A stretch of DNA of 64,000 nucleotides, taken from the NCBI RefSeq assembly GCF_900142015.1, contig NZ_FQZN01000003.1, positions 283,727 through 347,726 of the forward strand, in the 5' to 3' direction. The notes under the pieces were generated by a model that did no database searches, was not told the DNA's origin, and was given only the letters and a program-made list of their open reading frames with translations. The stretch is from Bacteroides stercorirosoris. Lineage in GTDB: Bacteria; Bacteroidota; Bacteroidia; Bacteroidales; Bacteroidaceae. Each line of letters starts with the position of its first letter. Position 1 is the first letter of the stretch. The position numbers were made by a program, and so were the translations under genes. Below are positions 51,521-62,183 of the stretch, piece after piece.

Positions 51521-52393
51521 ATGTACACAAATAAAGTAAAGCGAATAGCTGCCGTTCATGACCTGTCTGGTTTTGGACGCGTATCCCTCACGGTTGTCAT
51601 CCCTGTTTTGTCTTCAATGGGCTTTCAGGTCTGTCCTTTGCCGACAGCCGTATTGTCCAGCCATACGCAGTACCCGCAGTTTTCCATCCTCGACCTGACG
51701 GATGAAATGCCTCGGATTATTGCCGAATGGAAAAAGCTGGATGTAAAGTTTGATGCTTTCTATACAGGCTATCTGGGTTCTCCGCGACAGGTGCAGATTG
51801 TTTCGGACTTTATAGATGATTTTCGCCAGCCGGATGACCTGGTAGTGGTGGACCCGGTACTTGGAGACAACGGGCGGTTATATACTAACTTTGATGAGTC
51901 GATGATTCGGGAAATGCGCCATCTGGCTGCAAAGGCGGACGTGATTACTCCGAATCTTACCGAACTCTTCTATCTGATGGATAAGCCTTACAAAGCGGAT
52001 AATACCGATGAAGAATTGAAGACCTATCTACGGTTTTTATCCGATGCAGGCCCGCAGGTAGTCATTATTACGAGTGTTCCCGTCCATGGTGAAAGCCACA
52101 AAACTTCGGTATATGCCTACAACCGGGTAGGAGATCGCTACTGGAAAATTACCTGCCCATATCTGCCCGCCCATTATCCGGGAACGGGAGATACCTTTAC
52201 GAGCGTCATTACTGGAGCTTTATTGCAAGGCGACAGTCTTCCCATTGCGTTGGACCGTGCCACGCAATTTATTCTTCAGGGCATCCGTGCCACTTTCGGT
52301 TATGAGTATGATAACCGGGAAGGTATTTTGCTTGAAAAGGTGCTGCATAATCTGGATATGCCTATCCAAAGTGCCAGCTACGAATTGATCTGA
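51521..52393 (+). CDS. pdxY: Pyridoxal/pyridoxamine kinase
   Basis: A 290-residue cytosolic kinase of the ribokinase superfamily that phosphorylates vitamin B6 vitamers to make or salvage pyridoxal 5'-phosphate. Visible: AVHDLSGFGRVSLTVVIPVL at the N-terminus (substrate loop), VVDPVLGDNGRLYTNFD, and the anion-hole/catalytic motif GTGDTFTS with base Asp224. Length is normal (about 285-290). It stands alone, with its own promoter candidate, between the polysaccharide operon and the convergent sucCD genes, and has no evident link to pectin use. Confidence 0.92.
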   Translation: MYTNKVKRIAAVHDLSGFGRVSLTVVIPVLSSMGFQVCPLPTAVLSSHTQYPQFSILDLTDEMPRIIAEWKKLDVKFDAFYTGYLGSPRQVQIVSDFIDDFRQPDDLVVVDPVLGDNGRLYTNFDESMIREMRHLAAKADVITPNLTELFYLMDKPYKADNTDEELKTYLRFLSDAGPQVVIITSVPVHGESHKTSVYAYNRVGDRYWKITCPYLPAHYPGTGDTFTSVITGALLQGDSLPIALDRATQFILQGIRATFGYEYDNREGILLEKVLHNLDMPIQSASYELI

Positions 52394-52398
52394 TTGGG

Positions 52399-52435
52399 AT
52401 AAGGGGCTGAATCCGCTTCCGGACCAACCCCTTAT
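52399..52435. terminator. Hairpin between convergent pdxY and sucD
   Basis: ATAAGGGG (52399-52406) pairs with CCCCTTAT (52428-52435) around a 21-base loop in the 50-base gap between two converging genes. No strong T run, so only a moderate call. Confidence 0.45.
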
Positions 52436-52443
52436 GAGCTATG

Positions 52444-53319
52444 TTATTTGTTTGGTAGTGAATCTTTTAGTAAGACCGGAACTTCTGCCGGTTCTTTGGC
52501 CACCCGTATGCCTGCTGCTGTGAGTGCTGCAATCTTCCCTTCTGCCGAACCTGAGCTGCCGGAAATAATAGCTCCTGCATGCCCCATTTGTTTCCCCGGA
52601 GGAGCCGATTGCCCGGCTATAAAGGCTACGACAGGCTTGGTCACATGTTTCTTTATATACTCGGCTGCCAGTTCTTCCGCATTCCCGCCAATTTCACCAA
52701 TCATGACGATGGCTTCTGTGTCCTCATCGTTCTGGAACATCTCCAGCAGTTCACGGAAGTAAAGGCCCACTACGGGATCGCCTCCCATACCGACGGCGGT
52801 GGACTGTCCCATGCCATTGACAGTGAGGTGATAAACGATTTCGTAAGTCAATGTGCCACTGCGGCTGATGACTCCGACATTTCCCTTTTTAAAGACATTA
52901 CCGGGCAAGATACCTGCCAGACTCTTTTCCGGAGATATTAAGCCGGGGCAATTCGGTCCGATGAGCATTGCACCTTTTAGTTGGGTGAAGCGATAGGCTT
53001 TTACTACATCGAGGGTAGGGATGCCCTCGGAGATGCAAATAATCAGTTTGATTCCCGTATCCGCCGCTTCCATGATGGCATCTGCCGCATGGCTTGCCGG
53101 TACGAATATGATGGAGGCATTGGCCTGCGTCTTTTCTACCGCTTCGTACATGGTGTTGAAAACGGGAAGTCCATCAATGGTACTGCCGCCTTTTCCGGGA
53201 GAGGTACCGCCTACCACATGAGTGCCGTACTCTTTCATTTTCATAGCGTGAAAATGCCCGTCTCGGCCTGTGATTCCTTGCACCAACAGGCGGGTCGATT
53301 TATCGATAAGTATGCTCAT
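52444..53319 (-). CDS. sucD: Succinyl-CoA synthetase alpha subunit
   Basis: A 291-residue alpha subunit of succinate-CoA ligase (ADP/GDP-forming), carrying out substrate-level phosphorylation between succinyl-CoA and succinate. The CoA-binding N-terminus ([20 protein letters not shown]) and the phospho-histidine segment [17 protein letters not shown] are intact, as is [12 protein letters not shown]. It overlaps the sucC stop by 4 bases (53316-53319), so the two are translationally coupled. Succinate metabolism is central in Bacteroides; unrelated to the neighbouring polysaccharide genes. Confidence 0.96.
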   Translation of the reverse strand: MSILIDKSTRLLVQGITGRDGHFHAMKMKEYGTHVVGGTSPGKGGSTIDGLPVFNTMYEAVEKTQANASIIFVPASHAADAIMEAADTGIKLIICISEGIPTLDVVKAYRFTQLKGAMLIGPNCPGLISPEKSLAGILPGNVFKKGNVGVISRSGTLTYEIVYHLTVNGMGQSTAVGMGGDPVVGLYFRELLEMFQNDEDTEAIVMIGEIGGNAEELAAEYIKKHVTKPVVAFIAGQSAPPGKQMGHAGAIISGSSGSAEGKIAALTAAGIRVAKEPAEVPVLLKDSLPNK

Positions 53320-54464
53320 AATGTTCCTCCTTTCACAGATTTTACTGCCATCAGGGTGGCTTCATTCATAGTCTCCGCCACCTGAAAACGGTTGCTGTCC
53401 TTTAATAATTTCCTGCCGATATTCTTGTTGGTTCCCGTTAGCCTTACAATTACGGGTATGTCCGTTTGCAACTGGTCGAAAGCCTGTATCAAGCCGATAG
53501 CCACATCATCACAACGGGTGATTCCGCCGAATATATTGATAAAGACAGCTTTTACCTTCGAATCATTCAACAGTATCTTCATGGCTTCAATCACTTTCAC
53601 AGGGTTTGAGCTGCCTCCGATGTCCAGGAAGTTTGCCGGTGAACCGCCATAGAGTTTAATCATATCCATTGTGGTCATTGCCAGTCCGGCTCCATTCACC
53701 ATGCAGCCGATATCACCGTCCATGCGTACATAACTGAATCCTCTCTCTTTGGCCGTAGCCTCCAGTTGTTCTTCCGGAGTGGGTTCAAAAAGAGCCTGTA
53801 CGTTGGGATGGCGGTAGAGTGCGTTATCATCGAATACCATTTTTGCATCGATAGCCAGCAATGTGCCTTTAGCCGTCAGTACCAGTGGATTGATTTCGGC
53901 CAGTGAAGCGTCATTTTCTATGAACGCTTGGTAAAGGTCCTGTAGGATAGTGGTCATGCGTTTGGCCTGTTCCGCTTGTTCGAAGAGCGTGAATGCAAAA
54001 CGTTGTGCCAAATATTTGGGTAGTCCTATCAACGGGTCAATGTTGTAGCGGATAATCTTTTCCGGAGTTTTACGGGCCACCTCCTCAATATCCATTCCGC
54101 CCGCTGCACTCATGATGAGGACGACTGAGCGGGCATTGCGGTCGATGGTGAAGCTGGTGTAGTATTCAGCCGCGATGTCTACGGCTTCACTAATCAGGAC
54201 TCGGGTCACCGGAAATCCTTTGATGGTCATGTTCAGGATTTCCTGAGCATGCTGCCTCACAAGTGTTTCGCTGTCTGCCAGCTTGACGCCTCCGGCTTTT
54301 CCCCGTCCACCGGTCAGCACCTGGGCTTTGATGGCTACTTTGTTCACTCCTAATTGCCGGAAGGCGGCCACAGCTTCATCGGGCGTGTTGCATAACACGT
54401 ACCGTTCTACCGGGATACCATAACGGGAGAAAATCTCTTTTGCCTGATATTCATGTACTTTCAT
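53316..54464 (-). CDS. sucC: Succinyl-CoA synthetase beta subunit
   Basis: A 382-residue beta subunit with an ATP-grasp N-terminal half ([45 protein letters not shown]) and a C-terminal ligase half ([37 protein letters not shown]). Length and motifs are normal. First gene of the sucCD pair; the promoter must lie in the 559-base AT-rich gap to its right. Confidence 0.96.
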   Translation of the reverse strand: MKVHEYQAKEIFSRYGIPVERYVLCNTPDEAVAAFRQLGVNKVAIKAQVLTGGRGKAGGVKLADSETLVRQHAQEILNMTIKGFPVTRVLISEAVDIAAEYYTSFTIDRNARSVVLIMSAAGGMDIEEVARKTPEKIIRYNIDPLIGLPKYLAQRFAFTLFEQAEQAKRMTTILQDLYQAFIENDASLAEINPLVLTAKGTLLAIDAKMVFDDNALYRHPNVQALFEPTPEEQLEATAKERGFSYVRMDGDIGCMVNGAGLAMTTMDMIKLYGGSPANFLDIGGSSNPVKVIEAMKILLNDSKVKAVFINIFGGITRCDDVAIGLIQAFDQLQTDIPVIVRLTGTNKNIGRKLLKDSNRFQVAETMNEATLMAVKSVKGGTL

Positions 54465-55023
54465 GGATTATGGATTATAGATTACTATTTATCTTAAACA
54501 AACGGAAGAGCTAAAAAGTTGTCAAATAAGTGATTAAGAAGAGTAATAAGAGAAAGAGGCAGGCTTGTCAGCCGCAAGTGAGTAATATTATGAGGTAGGT
54601 CTTATGTGTGGATATAAACTGACAATATATACAACTTTTCAGTAGGATAATAAATAGAAAAGTATTATGACTTAATGATTGGTATTTTATGTTTTCTAAA
54701 GTTTCTTTTTTATGACAGAAAGGTGACTTTGATATTGGCTTTGAAGTGTGCTTTTACTGTGCTTCTATTTCTATTGTAATGTTATTTACATGCAAATACG
54801 GAATTTTTTCATTAATTATATTCTATTTTTATGAAAACCAGTCCCTTTTGTTTTTATGATTTATTGATTTCTATATTTTGTCATTTTAAAAATATTACCA
54901 AGGTGATAATAGCTGATTCGTAATATGAAAAAAAACGTTTTTTATCCTATGATTTTTTCTTCCTTTTTTGTTAAATTTGCATATTAATCTTGTATTTTAA
55001 TGTGATAACACACACGAATTGTA
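54465..55023. other. AT-rich divergent intergenic region
   Basis: 559 bases between sucC (leftward) and the HTCS gene (rightward). Strongly AT-rich, with several T and A runs; no ORF worth naming and no recognised RNA gene. It should contain the sucCD promoter and the HTCS promoter, of which only the -7 box at 54972 is proposed. Confidence 0.6.
54972..54979 (+). promoter_or_regulatory. Candidate -7 box for the HTCS gene
   Basis: TAAATTTG fits TAnnTTTG and ends 44 bases before the ATG at 55024, in a T-rich context. No clear -33 TTTG at standard spacing. Confidence 0.45.
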
Positions 55024-58000
55024 ATGAACAGGAGAGAATTCCATCTATTGAGAAACACCTCCATGCTGTTTACCATACTTGTATTCTTTACTCAAGTATG
55101 TGCGGCCCAGGCATATAGATATTTAAGCATGGAGGATGGTCTGGGTAGTCAGAAAGTTTACCGTATCCTGCAAGATACTTTAGGATACATGTGGTTCCTT
55201 ACGCAGGAAGGGCCGAATCGTTACAACGGCAAGGAAATCAAACATTACGAGCTGACGGATAAAGGGAAAAAGCTTAATATGCAGTTTAACTTGAATTGGC
55301 TTTATATGACTGCTGACGGTGCTTTGTGGGGCATAGGGCGGAAAGGGCGTATTTTTCGTTATGAACCCGAACGCGACCGTTTTGAACAGGTGTATATGCC
55401 GTCTTTACCGGAAAAGGGAATTGCCTCACCGAATATAACCTACAGTTATATGGATCAAACCGGGCGTATCTGGCTTTGCAGCAAGGAACATATATCATTG
55501 TTTGATGCGCACACGGGACAGGTAACCTCGTTGCGAAGTAGTATAGTCGGTAATATTACCTCCATAGAACAGGTCGACAGAACGAATTTCTTTATCGGTA
55601 CCGAATCAGGATTGTATCAGGCTGTGTTGGATGAACAAGATACTTCACTTACATGTCAACCAGCCTACAATCTTCACATACCGGTAAGTGAATTGTTTTT
55701 CTCGACTGCCTTGAAAAAACTCTTTGTCGGTACTTTTAAACAGGGAATATGGATTTGTGATCTTAAAACGTCCTCGGAGACGCGTTCAGATAGAACCCTG
55801 AATGATGTGAACGTTAAACGGATTGTGCCTTTTGGTGAGAAAGAAGTACTGATAGCTACTGATGGAAAAGGTATTTATCGTATGAATGTGGATTCATGTC
55901 ATGCGGTTCCTTATATCATAGCTGATTATACCATCCATAATGGAATGAATGGTAACAATATTAATGATGTGTATGTGGACGGTGATGAGCGTATCTGGAT
56001 TGCCAACTATCCCAGTGGTATAACCATTCGTGACAACCGCTATGGAGGTTATCGCTGGACTCGTCATTCGGTTGGTAACCGCCAGTCGCTTGTCAATGAT
56101 CAGGTGCATGATGTCATTGAAGACAGTGATGGTGATCTTTGGTTCGGTACAAGTAATGGGATAAGTCTGTATAACTCTGCTACGGGTAACTGGCATTCTT
56201 TTATCAGTACTTTTGATCATGAGTTGGAAGATAAGAACCACATCTTTCTTACACTTTGTGAAATTTCTCCCGGTGTTATTCTGGCAGGCGGTTTCACTTC
56301 CGGACTTTACCAAATAAACAAACGTACCCTTACGGTAGATTATATAGCTTCTTCGCTTTTCTTTCATCTGGATTTGCGTCCCGATCAGTATATACGTGAT
56401 ATTAAGAAAGACTCGGAAGGCAATATCTGGTCAGGCGGTTTTTATAACCTGAAGTGCTTTGATCTGGCGGGTGGAAAATCCCGTTTATATCCGGGACTGA
56501 GTTCTATCACTTGTATTCATGAAAAGGATAGCTCCTCAATGTGGATCGGTACTTCGATGGGACTGTATCTGCTCGACAAGGTCTCCGGGAAGTACCGCAG
56601 CATTGATATGCCGGTGGAATCATCGCATATTTGTGCTTTGTATCAGGGAGACGACGGTGTGCTGTACGTGGGTACCAGCGGTTCCGGTCTGGTGCTTTAT
56701 GACCCTAAAGAAGAAGCTTTTGCCCAATACTATACGGACAATTGCGCCCTTATTTCCAACAATATTTATACGATTCTTCCTAAACCGGATGGAGACTTAT
56801 TGCTTAGTACGGAAAACGGAATTGTTCACTTCTCTCCCCGCAAGATGTCTTTCAATAACTGGACCCGTGAGCAAGGACTTATGAGTGTCTGCTTCAATCC
56901 CGGTGCCGGAATTCTGCATAGCAGCGGGCGCTTTGTCTTGGGAAGTAATGATGGGGTTATCGGTTTTCCTTCGGATATGCACATTCCGGTTCCCAGTTTT
57001 TCTCCGATGATACTCAGTGATTTGCGTATATCTTATCAGCTGATGTATCCTGGTGATGAGAAATCTCCCCTGAAGACGGATATCAACAGTACGGAAGTCT
57101 TGCAGCTTGATTATGAACAGAATACCTTTTCACTGAGGGCCTCTTCCATTAATTATGATTATCCCTCCAATGTGTTATACTCTTGGAAATTGGAAGGCTT
57201 TTATGAAGAGTGGACTACTCCTTCGGCCAACGGACTGATGCGTTTTACCAATATTCCATCGGGTAAGTATATGCTTCATGTGCGTTCGGTTTCTAATGAA
57301 GAGAAATATAAGAGTTATGAACAGCGCAGTATATTGATTATCATTTCCCCTCCGCTATGGGCTACTCCGTGGGCTATAGCCGGTTATGTCCTGTTGGCGG
57401 TTCTGGTATGTGTGGTTCTGTTCCGTATCATCACGTTGAGAAAGCAGAAGAAAGCGTCAGAAGAAAAGGCACGTTTCTTTATCAATACAGCCCACGATAT
57501 CCGGACGCCTCTGACGTTGATAAAAGCTCCGTTGGAGGAACTGCGGAATGGGGACATGGTGAATGAAGAAGGGAAGAGCCATGTAAGTATGGCATTGCGG
57601 AATGTGGATGTACTTTTGCGGCTTACGACCAATCTCATCAATTTTGAACGTATCGACACTTACTCATCCCGCTTGTATGTGTCCGAGTATGAACTGGGTG
57701 CGTATATGTCCGGCATTTGCGATACTTTCCGTTCGTATGCAAGTGTCAAGCATATTAGGCTGGATTATGAGGATAATTTCAGTTATCTGAATGTCTGGTT
57801 TGACAGAGACAAGATGGATTCTATTTTGAAGAATATCCTGTCGAATGCCATGAAGTATACGCCGGAAAATGGAAGTATTCATGTTTCCGCTTCGGAGTGT
57901 GGGGATAACTGGTGTATTGAAGTGAAAGATACGGGTATCGGAATTCCCCGTAATGAGCAGAAAGGATTATTCCATGCATATTTCCGGGGTAGTAATGTCA

Positions 58001-59034
58001 TCAACCTTAAAGTGAGTGGCAGTGGCATCGGTTTGGCGCTGGTGCATAGATTAGTACATTTACATGGTGGTAAAATCTCTATAGAGAGTACAGCGGAGCA
58101 GGGCACGCAAGTGAAAATCATTTTCCCTAAAGGAAACAAACATTTTCATAAAGCCACTATCATATCCCAGACATCGGAGCATCCCGTCACTGTGCCCGAG
58201 GTTATTTCTCCGTTTTCTCCATCAGTTACGCCCAAACAGAATCCGGATTCTTCGCGACGTATCCTTGTAGTGGAAGATAATGATGATTTACGCATCTACC
58301 TGACAAATACGCTTGGTGAGGATTATCAGATGCAGTCTTGTCTTAACGGGAAAGAAGCGCTTGAAATTTTGCCCGGGTTCAAGCCGGATCTTGTACTGTC
58401 GGATATCATGATGCCGGAAATGTCGGGAGATGAATTATGTGCGGCTATAAAGGGGAATATCGAGACCTCTCATATTCCGGTGCTTCTGCTGACTGCATTA
58501 GGAGATGAAAAGAACATGCTGGAAGGGCTGAAAATCGGTGCGGATGACTATATGGCCAAGCCCTTTAGCATCAATATCCTGAAGGCAAGTATCGACCGGT
58601 TGATAGCCAACAGGCTTTTGCTGTATAAAAAGTATGGCAGTCCGGATTTCGAGAATGAAAAATGGCCGAAAGGGTGCCGGGATACGCTTGACTGGAAGTT
58701 CATTGTTTCTGTCCGTGAAAATGTGGAGAAGAATATGGCCGATCCGGATTTTACGGTAGACATGCTTTGTTCACTTCACCATATGAGCCGTAGCAGTTTC
58801 TACAACAAAGTGAAAGCATTGACTGATTGTTCTCCGGCAGATTATGTTCGTCTCATACGTATGCAGTGTGCTGCCCGGATGTTGAAGGAAGGAGAGCGCT
58901 CTATCACGGAAATTGCGGATATGACCGGCTTCTGCGATGCGAAATATTTCAGGGAAGTATTCCGGAAGCACTTCGGGGTCAGCCCCAGTGAATATAGGGG
59001 AAAAGGAACGGCAGAAAAAGAAAATTCGGATTAA
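55024..59034 (+). CDS. Hybrid two-component system (HTCS) regulator
   Basis: A 1336-residue inner-membrane one-protein two-component system. A signal/anchor segment (SMLFTILVFFTQVCAAQA) leads to a periplasmic double beta-propeller of repeated Reg_prop motifs (DTLGYMWFLTQEG, DGALWGIGRKGRIF, DGDLWFGTSNGISLY) and a Y_Y_Y domain to about residue 775. A transmembrane helix (AIAGYVLLAVLVCVVLFRII) follows. The histidine kinase has His824 in NTAHDIRTPLT and ATPase box NAMKYTPENG; the receiver has phospho-acceptor Asp1127 in LSDIMMPEM; an AraC-type HTH closes the protein (ITEIADMTGFCDAKYFREVF). All signature residues look intact. HTCS proteins bind a glycan breakdown product and switch on their locus; this one is the natural candidate for the RG-II operons, though it could serve another target. 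Confidence 0.93.
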   Translation: MNRREFHLLRNTSMLFTILVFFTQVCAAQAYRYLSMEDGLGSQKVYRILQDTLGYMWFLTQEGPNRYNGKEIKHYELTDKGKKLNMQFNLNWLYMTADGALWGIGRKGRIFRYEPERDRFEQVYMPSLPEKGIASPNITYSYMDQTGRIWLCSKEHISLFDAHTGQVTSLRSSIVGNITSIEQVDRTNFFIGTESGLYQAVLDEQDTSLTCQPAYNLHIPVSELFFSTALKKLFVGTFKQGIWICDLKTSSETRSDRTLNDVNVKRIVPFGEKEVLIATDGKGIYRMNVDSCHAVPYIIADYTIHNGMNGNNINDVYVDGDERIWIANYPSGITIRDNRYGGYRWTRHSVGNRQSLVNDQVHDVIEDSDGDLWFGTSNGISLYNSATGNWHSFISTFDHELEDKNHIFLTLCEISPGVILAGGFTSGLYQINKRTLTVDYIASSLFFHLDLRPDQYIRDIKKDSEGNIWSGGFYNLKCFDLAGGKSRLYPGLSSITCIHEKDSSSMWIGTSMGLYLLDKVSGKYRSIDMPVESSHICALYQGDDGVLYVGTSGSGLVLYDPKEEAFAQYYTDNCALISNNIYTILPKPDGDLLLSTENGIVHFSPRKMSFNNWTREQGLMSVCFNPGAGILHSSGRFVLGSNDGVIGFPSDMHIPVPSFSPMILSDLRISYQLMYPGDEKSPLKTDINSTEVLQLDYEQNTFSLRASSINYDYPSNVLYSWKLEGFYEEWTTPSANGLMRFTNIPSGKYMLHVRSVSNEEKYKSYEQRSILIIISPPLWATPWAIAGYVLLAVLVCVVLFRIITLRKQKKASEEKARFFINTAHDIRTPLTLIKAPLEELRNGDMVNEEGKSHVSMALRNVDVLLRLTTNLINFERIDTYSSRLYVSEYELGAYMSGICDTFRSYASVKHIRLDYEDNFSYLNVWFDRDKMDSILKNILSNAMKYTPENGSIHVSASECGDNWCIEVKDTGIGIPRNEQKGLFHAYFRGSNVINLKVSGSGIGLALVHRLVHLHGGKISIESTAEQGTQVKIIFPKGNKHFHKATIISQTSEHPVTVPEVISPFSPSVTPKQNPDSSRRILVVEDNDDLRIYLTNTLGEDYQMQSCLNGKEALEILPGFKPDLVLSDIMMPEMSGDELCAAIKGNIETSHIPVLLLTALGDEKNMLEGLKIGADDYMAKPFSINILKASIDRLIANRLLLYKKYGSPDFENEKWPKGCRDTLDWKFIVSVRENVEKNMADPDFTVDMLCSLHHMSRSSFYNKVKALTDCSPADYVRLIRMQCAARMLKEGERSITEIADMTGFCDAKYFREVFRKHFGVSPSEYRGKGTAEKENSD

Positions 59035-59047
59035 GGCAAGAAAATGA

Positions 59048-59077
59048 ATAGTAGGAGGGGGAGGCCCTCCTTACTAT
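59048..59077. terminator. Hairpin between convergent HTCS and kinase genes
   Basis: ATAGTAGGAGGG (59048-59059) pairs with CCCTCCTTACTAT (59065-59077) with one bulged base. It sits in the 42-base gap between the two convergent regulators. Confidence 0.7.
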
Positions 59078-61875
59078 TATATTGCTGCAATGTTTTGTTT
59101 GATTGTACTGTAGAGTTTCTCTTTCAAGACATGTGCGTCAACCGGTTTGGGCACATAGCCGTTGAATCCGTTCTTCATGACTTTTTCTTTATCCGAAGAG
59201 AAAGAATATGCCGTAACGGCAATAATAGGTATTGTTTCTGAGAATTTCCGTATCTCTCTCGCTGCTTCATATCCGTCCATTTTGGGCATATTGATATCCA
59301 TAATGATGACATGCGGATGGAATTTCCGGTATAATTCTATGGCTTCTTCACCGTTCCAGGCATGCACCAGATCGTATTCTTTGTTAAGAATGGAATTGAA
59401 TAGCAGGTAGTTGCTTTCGTTATCTTCTGCTATCAGGATGACAGGCTTTTGCTGAGGTGCTTTGGGGGCAAAATCAACAGGCTGCTGTATCTTCTGTTGT
59501 GCAACTACTTCCGGTTTATACGGTATTGTAAACCAGAATGTAGTTCCTTTACCTTTTCCTTTGGATTCTACTCCGATACGACCTTTCATCTTTTCGATAA
59601 TATTTTTGCAGATGGAAAGCCCCAGTCCCGTTCCCTGGGTGAAAGTATTCACTTTGGTAAACCGTTCGAATATTTTATTTTGGTCTTCTTGTGAAATACC
59701 TAAACCTGTATCTTTTACATAAAAATAAAGTTCTTTTCCACGGATTTCATAACCGAATGTGATGCTGCCTGCCGGAGTAAATTTTGTGGCATTGACCAGC
59801 AGATTGATCAGTACCTGTGAGAGCCGGTTTTTTTCGGTTTGCACATGGCACTCACTAACTCCGGGAATGAATTCCAGAACGACGCCCTCTTTCAGCCTGC
59901 GCCGTACTGTACTTTCCACGTCTCTTGCCAATCCGTTCAGGTCAACGTTCTGGTAATTGAACTCAAGTGTATTTGCTTCTATTTTTGACAAGTCCAGAAT
60001 GTCGCTGATAAGTTGCAGGAGAAGTTGGTTGTTATTCTCTATGATACTGATGAATTCTTCACGTTCTTGTTCATCTTCAGTGGCGGTCAGCAGGCTGGAG
60101 AATCCTACGATAGCGTTTAATGGCGTACGTATTTCGTGGCTCATATTAGCCAGGAATGCAGATTTTAGCCGTTCGGATTCCAAGGCTTTCTCTCTGGCTG
60201 TTATCAATGCCTTTTCTTGCCTCTTGCGTTCTGTAATCAATAGCAGTGAGCCTACCAAGGATACCGGACATCCTTGCTCATCGTATTGGTCTACTACAGC
60301 ATTGGTTTCCAGCCAGTCTATAAATTTCCGTCCTTCCACTTCGGTGATGATGCGGAACTCTTCTTGGGCATGCTGTAATTCTCCGGATACAAGATTTGCA
60401 TGCACTTGCTCCATGCGTTCCACATCTTCCGGGTGTATTTTCCGGAAGTATTCGGAGGCTTTTATGATGTGTGCCTGGGGAGTGGATCCTTCTTCTTTGG
60501 CAAAATTCATATGGGCCAGTATCTGTTCGGATTCGCAAGTAATCATATCGCTTTTCAGATCCCAGCGCCAAGGAATGATTCGGGCCACGCTCAAGGTCAT
60601 TTCCAACTTCTTATTGATTTCCCGCAACGCATTTTCCGCTTCATTGCGTGCTGTGATGTCAACCCCGAAAATATCTATGGTGTACTTTTCGGACGACTGG
60701 CAGATAATGAACTCATAAAAAGAGTGGGTCTGCTTGAAATAGTGTGTGAAGGTAATCGCTTGTTTTTCTCTGAAGACCATTTTTATAAATCGGGGAAGAC
60801 ATTCAATTTGTGAAAGCGAATTTTTATTTGTATCATTATCCTCATTGGCTGTAAACAAACTATTGAACAAGCTATTGCCAGCCTGATATTCTATATCTGC
60901 AGCCTCTCCCTTTTCATCGAAAGCCACTCTTGCCTGGGTGTATGATATCGGCATGTTGCATACCAGTGTGTTGTGGGCACTGAACAAGGCTATTTTCTTT
61001 CGCTGAAACCAGTATATTATGAGCGCAATGGCCACAAGTGAAAGCAACAGAATTGTTCCACTGATGATCCACCACTTATATTTTTGCCAGAATGTGAGTG
61101 GCTTATTCAGAAATATAGTGCCTGACGGGCAAAGGTCTGCATCAAGTTCATCCAATTTCAGTTGTGCATAGTTGACGAGTGGGTATGACTTTTTACTATA
61201 TACGAATGGAATGTCACGTAGCTCTTTCCCCTGGAGCATCTGTCCGATAACGTCAGTTAATGATTTCTCTAGTTCGGCTTGGTCGTAGAAGTGGCCGCCA
61301 ATGAATCCGGCCTTATTGATATATGCCCCTCTCAGTGCAAATACCGGTTGAGGTGAAGATGCTACTAACTGGAAATCGCCGCTGATGAGTGTAGGCGATC
61401 CAAACAGGTTTTTGCGTTCATAGAACCATGTAGAAAATAAAATACTTGTGGTCGGGTCATCTGTCAGTAAGTATTCTTGCAGTTGTCTGCTGTTTTCTTC
61501 TTTACCTACCAGCCGTTCGTATTCGATATTCGGATATTCTGAAGTGATGTACGAGTGTATAAGCCGATCCAGCCTTTGATTTTGATAAAGTTCGTCTGCC
61601 GCGAATATGATCTTCTTCATTTTGGGCAGCATCCGTACCATCATGTCAATGGTTGCTTTATACATATCCGGAGTCTCGATGAATGTGAAGTTATATTGTT
61701 CTCTGAGGTCGTTCAGGGGGAGGGCTTTGTTATCTGTCATATTTATGGAGCGCCCTGTAAAATAATATTCCCGTGGGGCATAGGTGTCTTCGTTGGCAAT
61801 CAATACCATGGGAATGTCCCCCCATTCTTTCTGAATGCGGTCTCTTAAAGTGAAAGCTATGCTGCCTATGAGCAC
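59077..61875 (-). CDS. Hybrid histidine kinase, main part (frameshifted at its 5' end)
   Basis: A 932-residue open frame forming most of a membrane hybrid sensor kinase. Order: rest of a periplasmic ABC-type substrate-binding-like domain (to about 265), transmembrane helix (WWIISGTILLLSLVAIALII), two PAS-type regions (about 300-410 and 425-555), HisKA (NMSHEIRTPLNAIVGF), HATPase (NLLVNATKFTPAGS, GTGLGLSIC) and a receiver with phospho-Asp in MDINMPKMDG. There is no DNA-binding output domain, so it would pass phosphate to a partner. The apparent start, a GTG within the periplasmic domain, is not real: the frame joins the 105-residue ORF upstream if one A is added to the A6 tract at 61892-61897. 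As written the protein lacks its signal peptide and would not be exported correctly. Confidence 0.85.
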   Translation of the reverse strand: MLIGSIAFTLRDRIQKEWGDIPMVLIANEDTYAPREYYFTGRSINMTDNKALPLNDLREQYNFTFIETPDMYKATIDMMVRMLPKMKKIIFAADELYQNQRLDRLIHSYITSEYPNIEYERLVGKEENSRQLQEYLLTDDPTTSILFSTWFYERKNLFGSPTLISGDFQLVASSPQPVFALRGAYINKAGFIGGHFYDQAELEKSLTDVIGQMLQGKELRDIPFVYSKKSYPLVNYAQLKLDELDADLCPSGTIFLNKPLTFWQKYKWWIISGTILLLSLVAIALIIYWFQRKKIALFSAHNTLVCNMPISYTQARVAFDEKGEAADIEYQAGNSLFNSLFTANEDNDTNKNSLSQIECLPRFIKMVFREKQAITFTHYFKQTHSFYEFIICQSSEKYTIDIFGVDITARNEAENALREINKKLEMTLSVARIIPWRWDLKSDMITCESEQILAHMNFAKEEGSTPQAHIIKASEYFRKIHPEDVERMEQVHANLVSGELQHAQEEFRIITEVEGRKFIDWLETNAVVDQYDEQGCPVSLVGSLLLITERKRQEKALITAREKALESERLKSAFLANMSHEIRTPLNAIVGFSSLLTATEDEQEREEFISIIENNNQLLLQLISDILDLSKIEANTLEFNYQNVDLNGLARDVESTVRRRLKEGVVLEFIPGVSECHVQTEKNRLSQVLINLLVNATKFTPAGSITFGYEIRGKELYFYVKDTGLGISQEDQNKIFERFTKVNTFTQGTGLGLSICKNIIEKMKGRIGVESKGKGKGTTFWFTIPYKPEVVAQQKIQQPVDFAPKAPQQKPVILIAEDNESNYLLFNSILNKEYDLVHAWNGEEAIELYRKFHPHVIIMDINMPKMDGYEAAREIRKFSETIPIIAVTAYSFSSDKEKVMKNGFNGYVPKPVDAHVLKEKLYSTIKQNIAAI

Positions 61876-62183
61876 CAGATAATCCGGTTTGTTTTTTCAT
61901 AACGCTGGAAGATTCCTTCTTCCATTTGGTTGTACAATGAATCGTTGCGGATAAATGTACCATTTATATGCACTAAGTCAGCACAGACATCTTCTATAGA
62001 GGAAGTTTGGAGCATAATAGGGTTTATAAGAGTCTGACTCCATGGGGCTCCTTCATTGTATGAGTTAATAATAAGTAGTCGATGTTGTTCTTTGGTTACG
62101 GCCGCATTGGATAAACTTAAGTGTAGTAAAACAAAGCAGAGGCTGATTATACGTTTCCAAGATAAAAAGAGTCTCATAATCAA
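61866..62183 (-). pseudogene. 5' fragment of the hybrid histidine kinase, cut off by a frameshift
   Basis: A 105-residue ORF with a signal peptide (ISLCFVLLHLSLSNA) and the first strand-helix units of an ABC substrate-binding-like sensor domain (HRLLIINSYNEGAPWSQ). Shortly after RYEK it leaves frame and ends after 8-9 foreign residues. With seven instead of six A at 61892-61897 (complement) the reading continues into KNKPDYLVLIGS of the main part, giving one protein of about 1035 residues. It could be a true mutation, a phase-variable tract or an assembly error. Confidence 0.8.

Noticed and set aside
54465..55023. Riboswitch or small RNA in the large AT-rich gap
   Set aside because: No conserved riboswitch core or stable hairpin with a T run could be recognised by eye.
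61866..61900. Programmed -1 ribosomal frameshift in the kinase gene
   Set aside because: The in-frame heptamer reads A-AAA-ACA, not a canonical X-XXY-YYZ site with good re-pairing, and no downstream stimulatory stem was obvious; a single-base indel is simpler.
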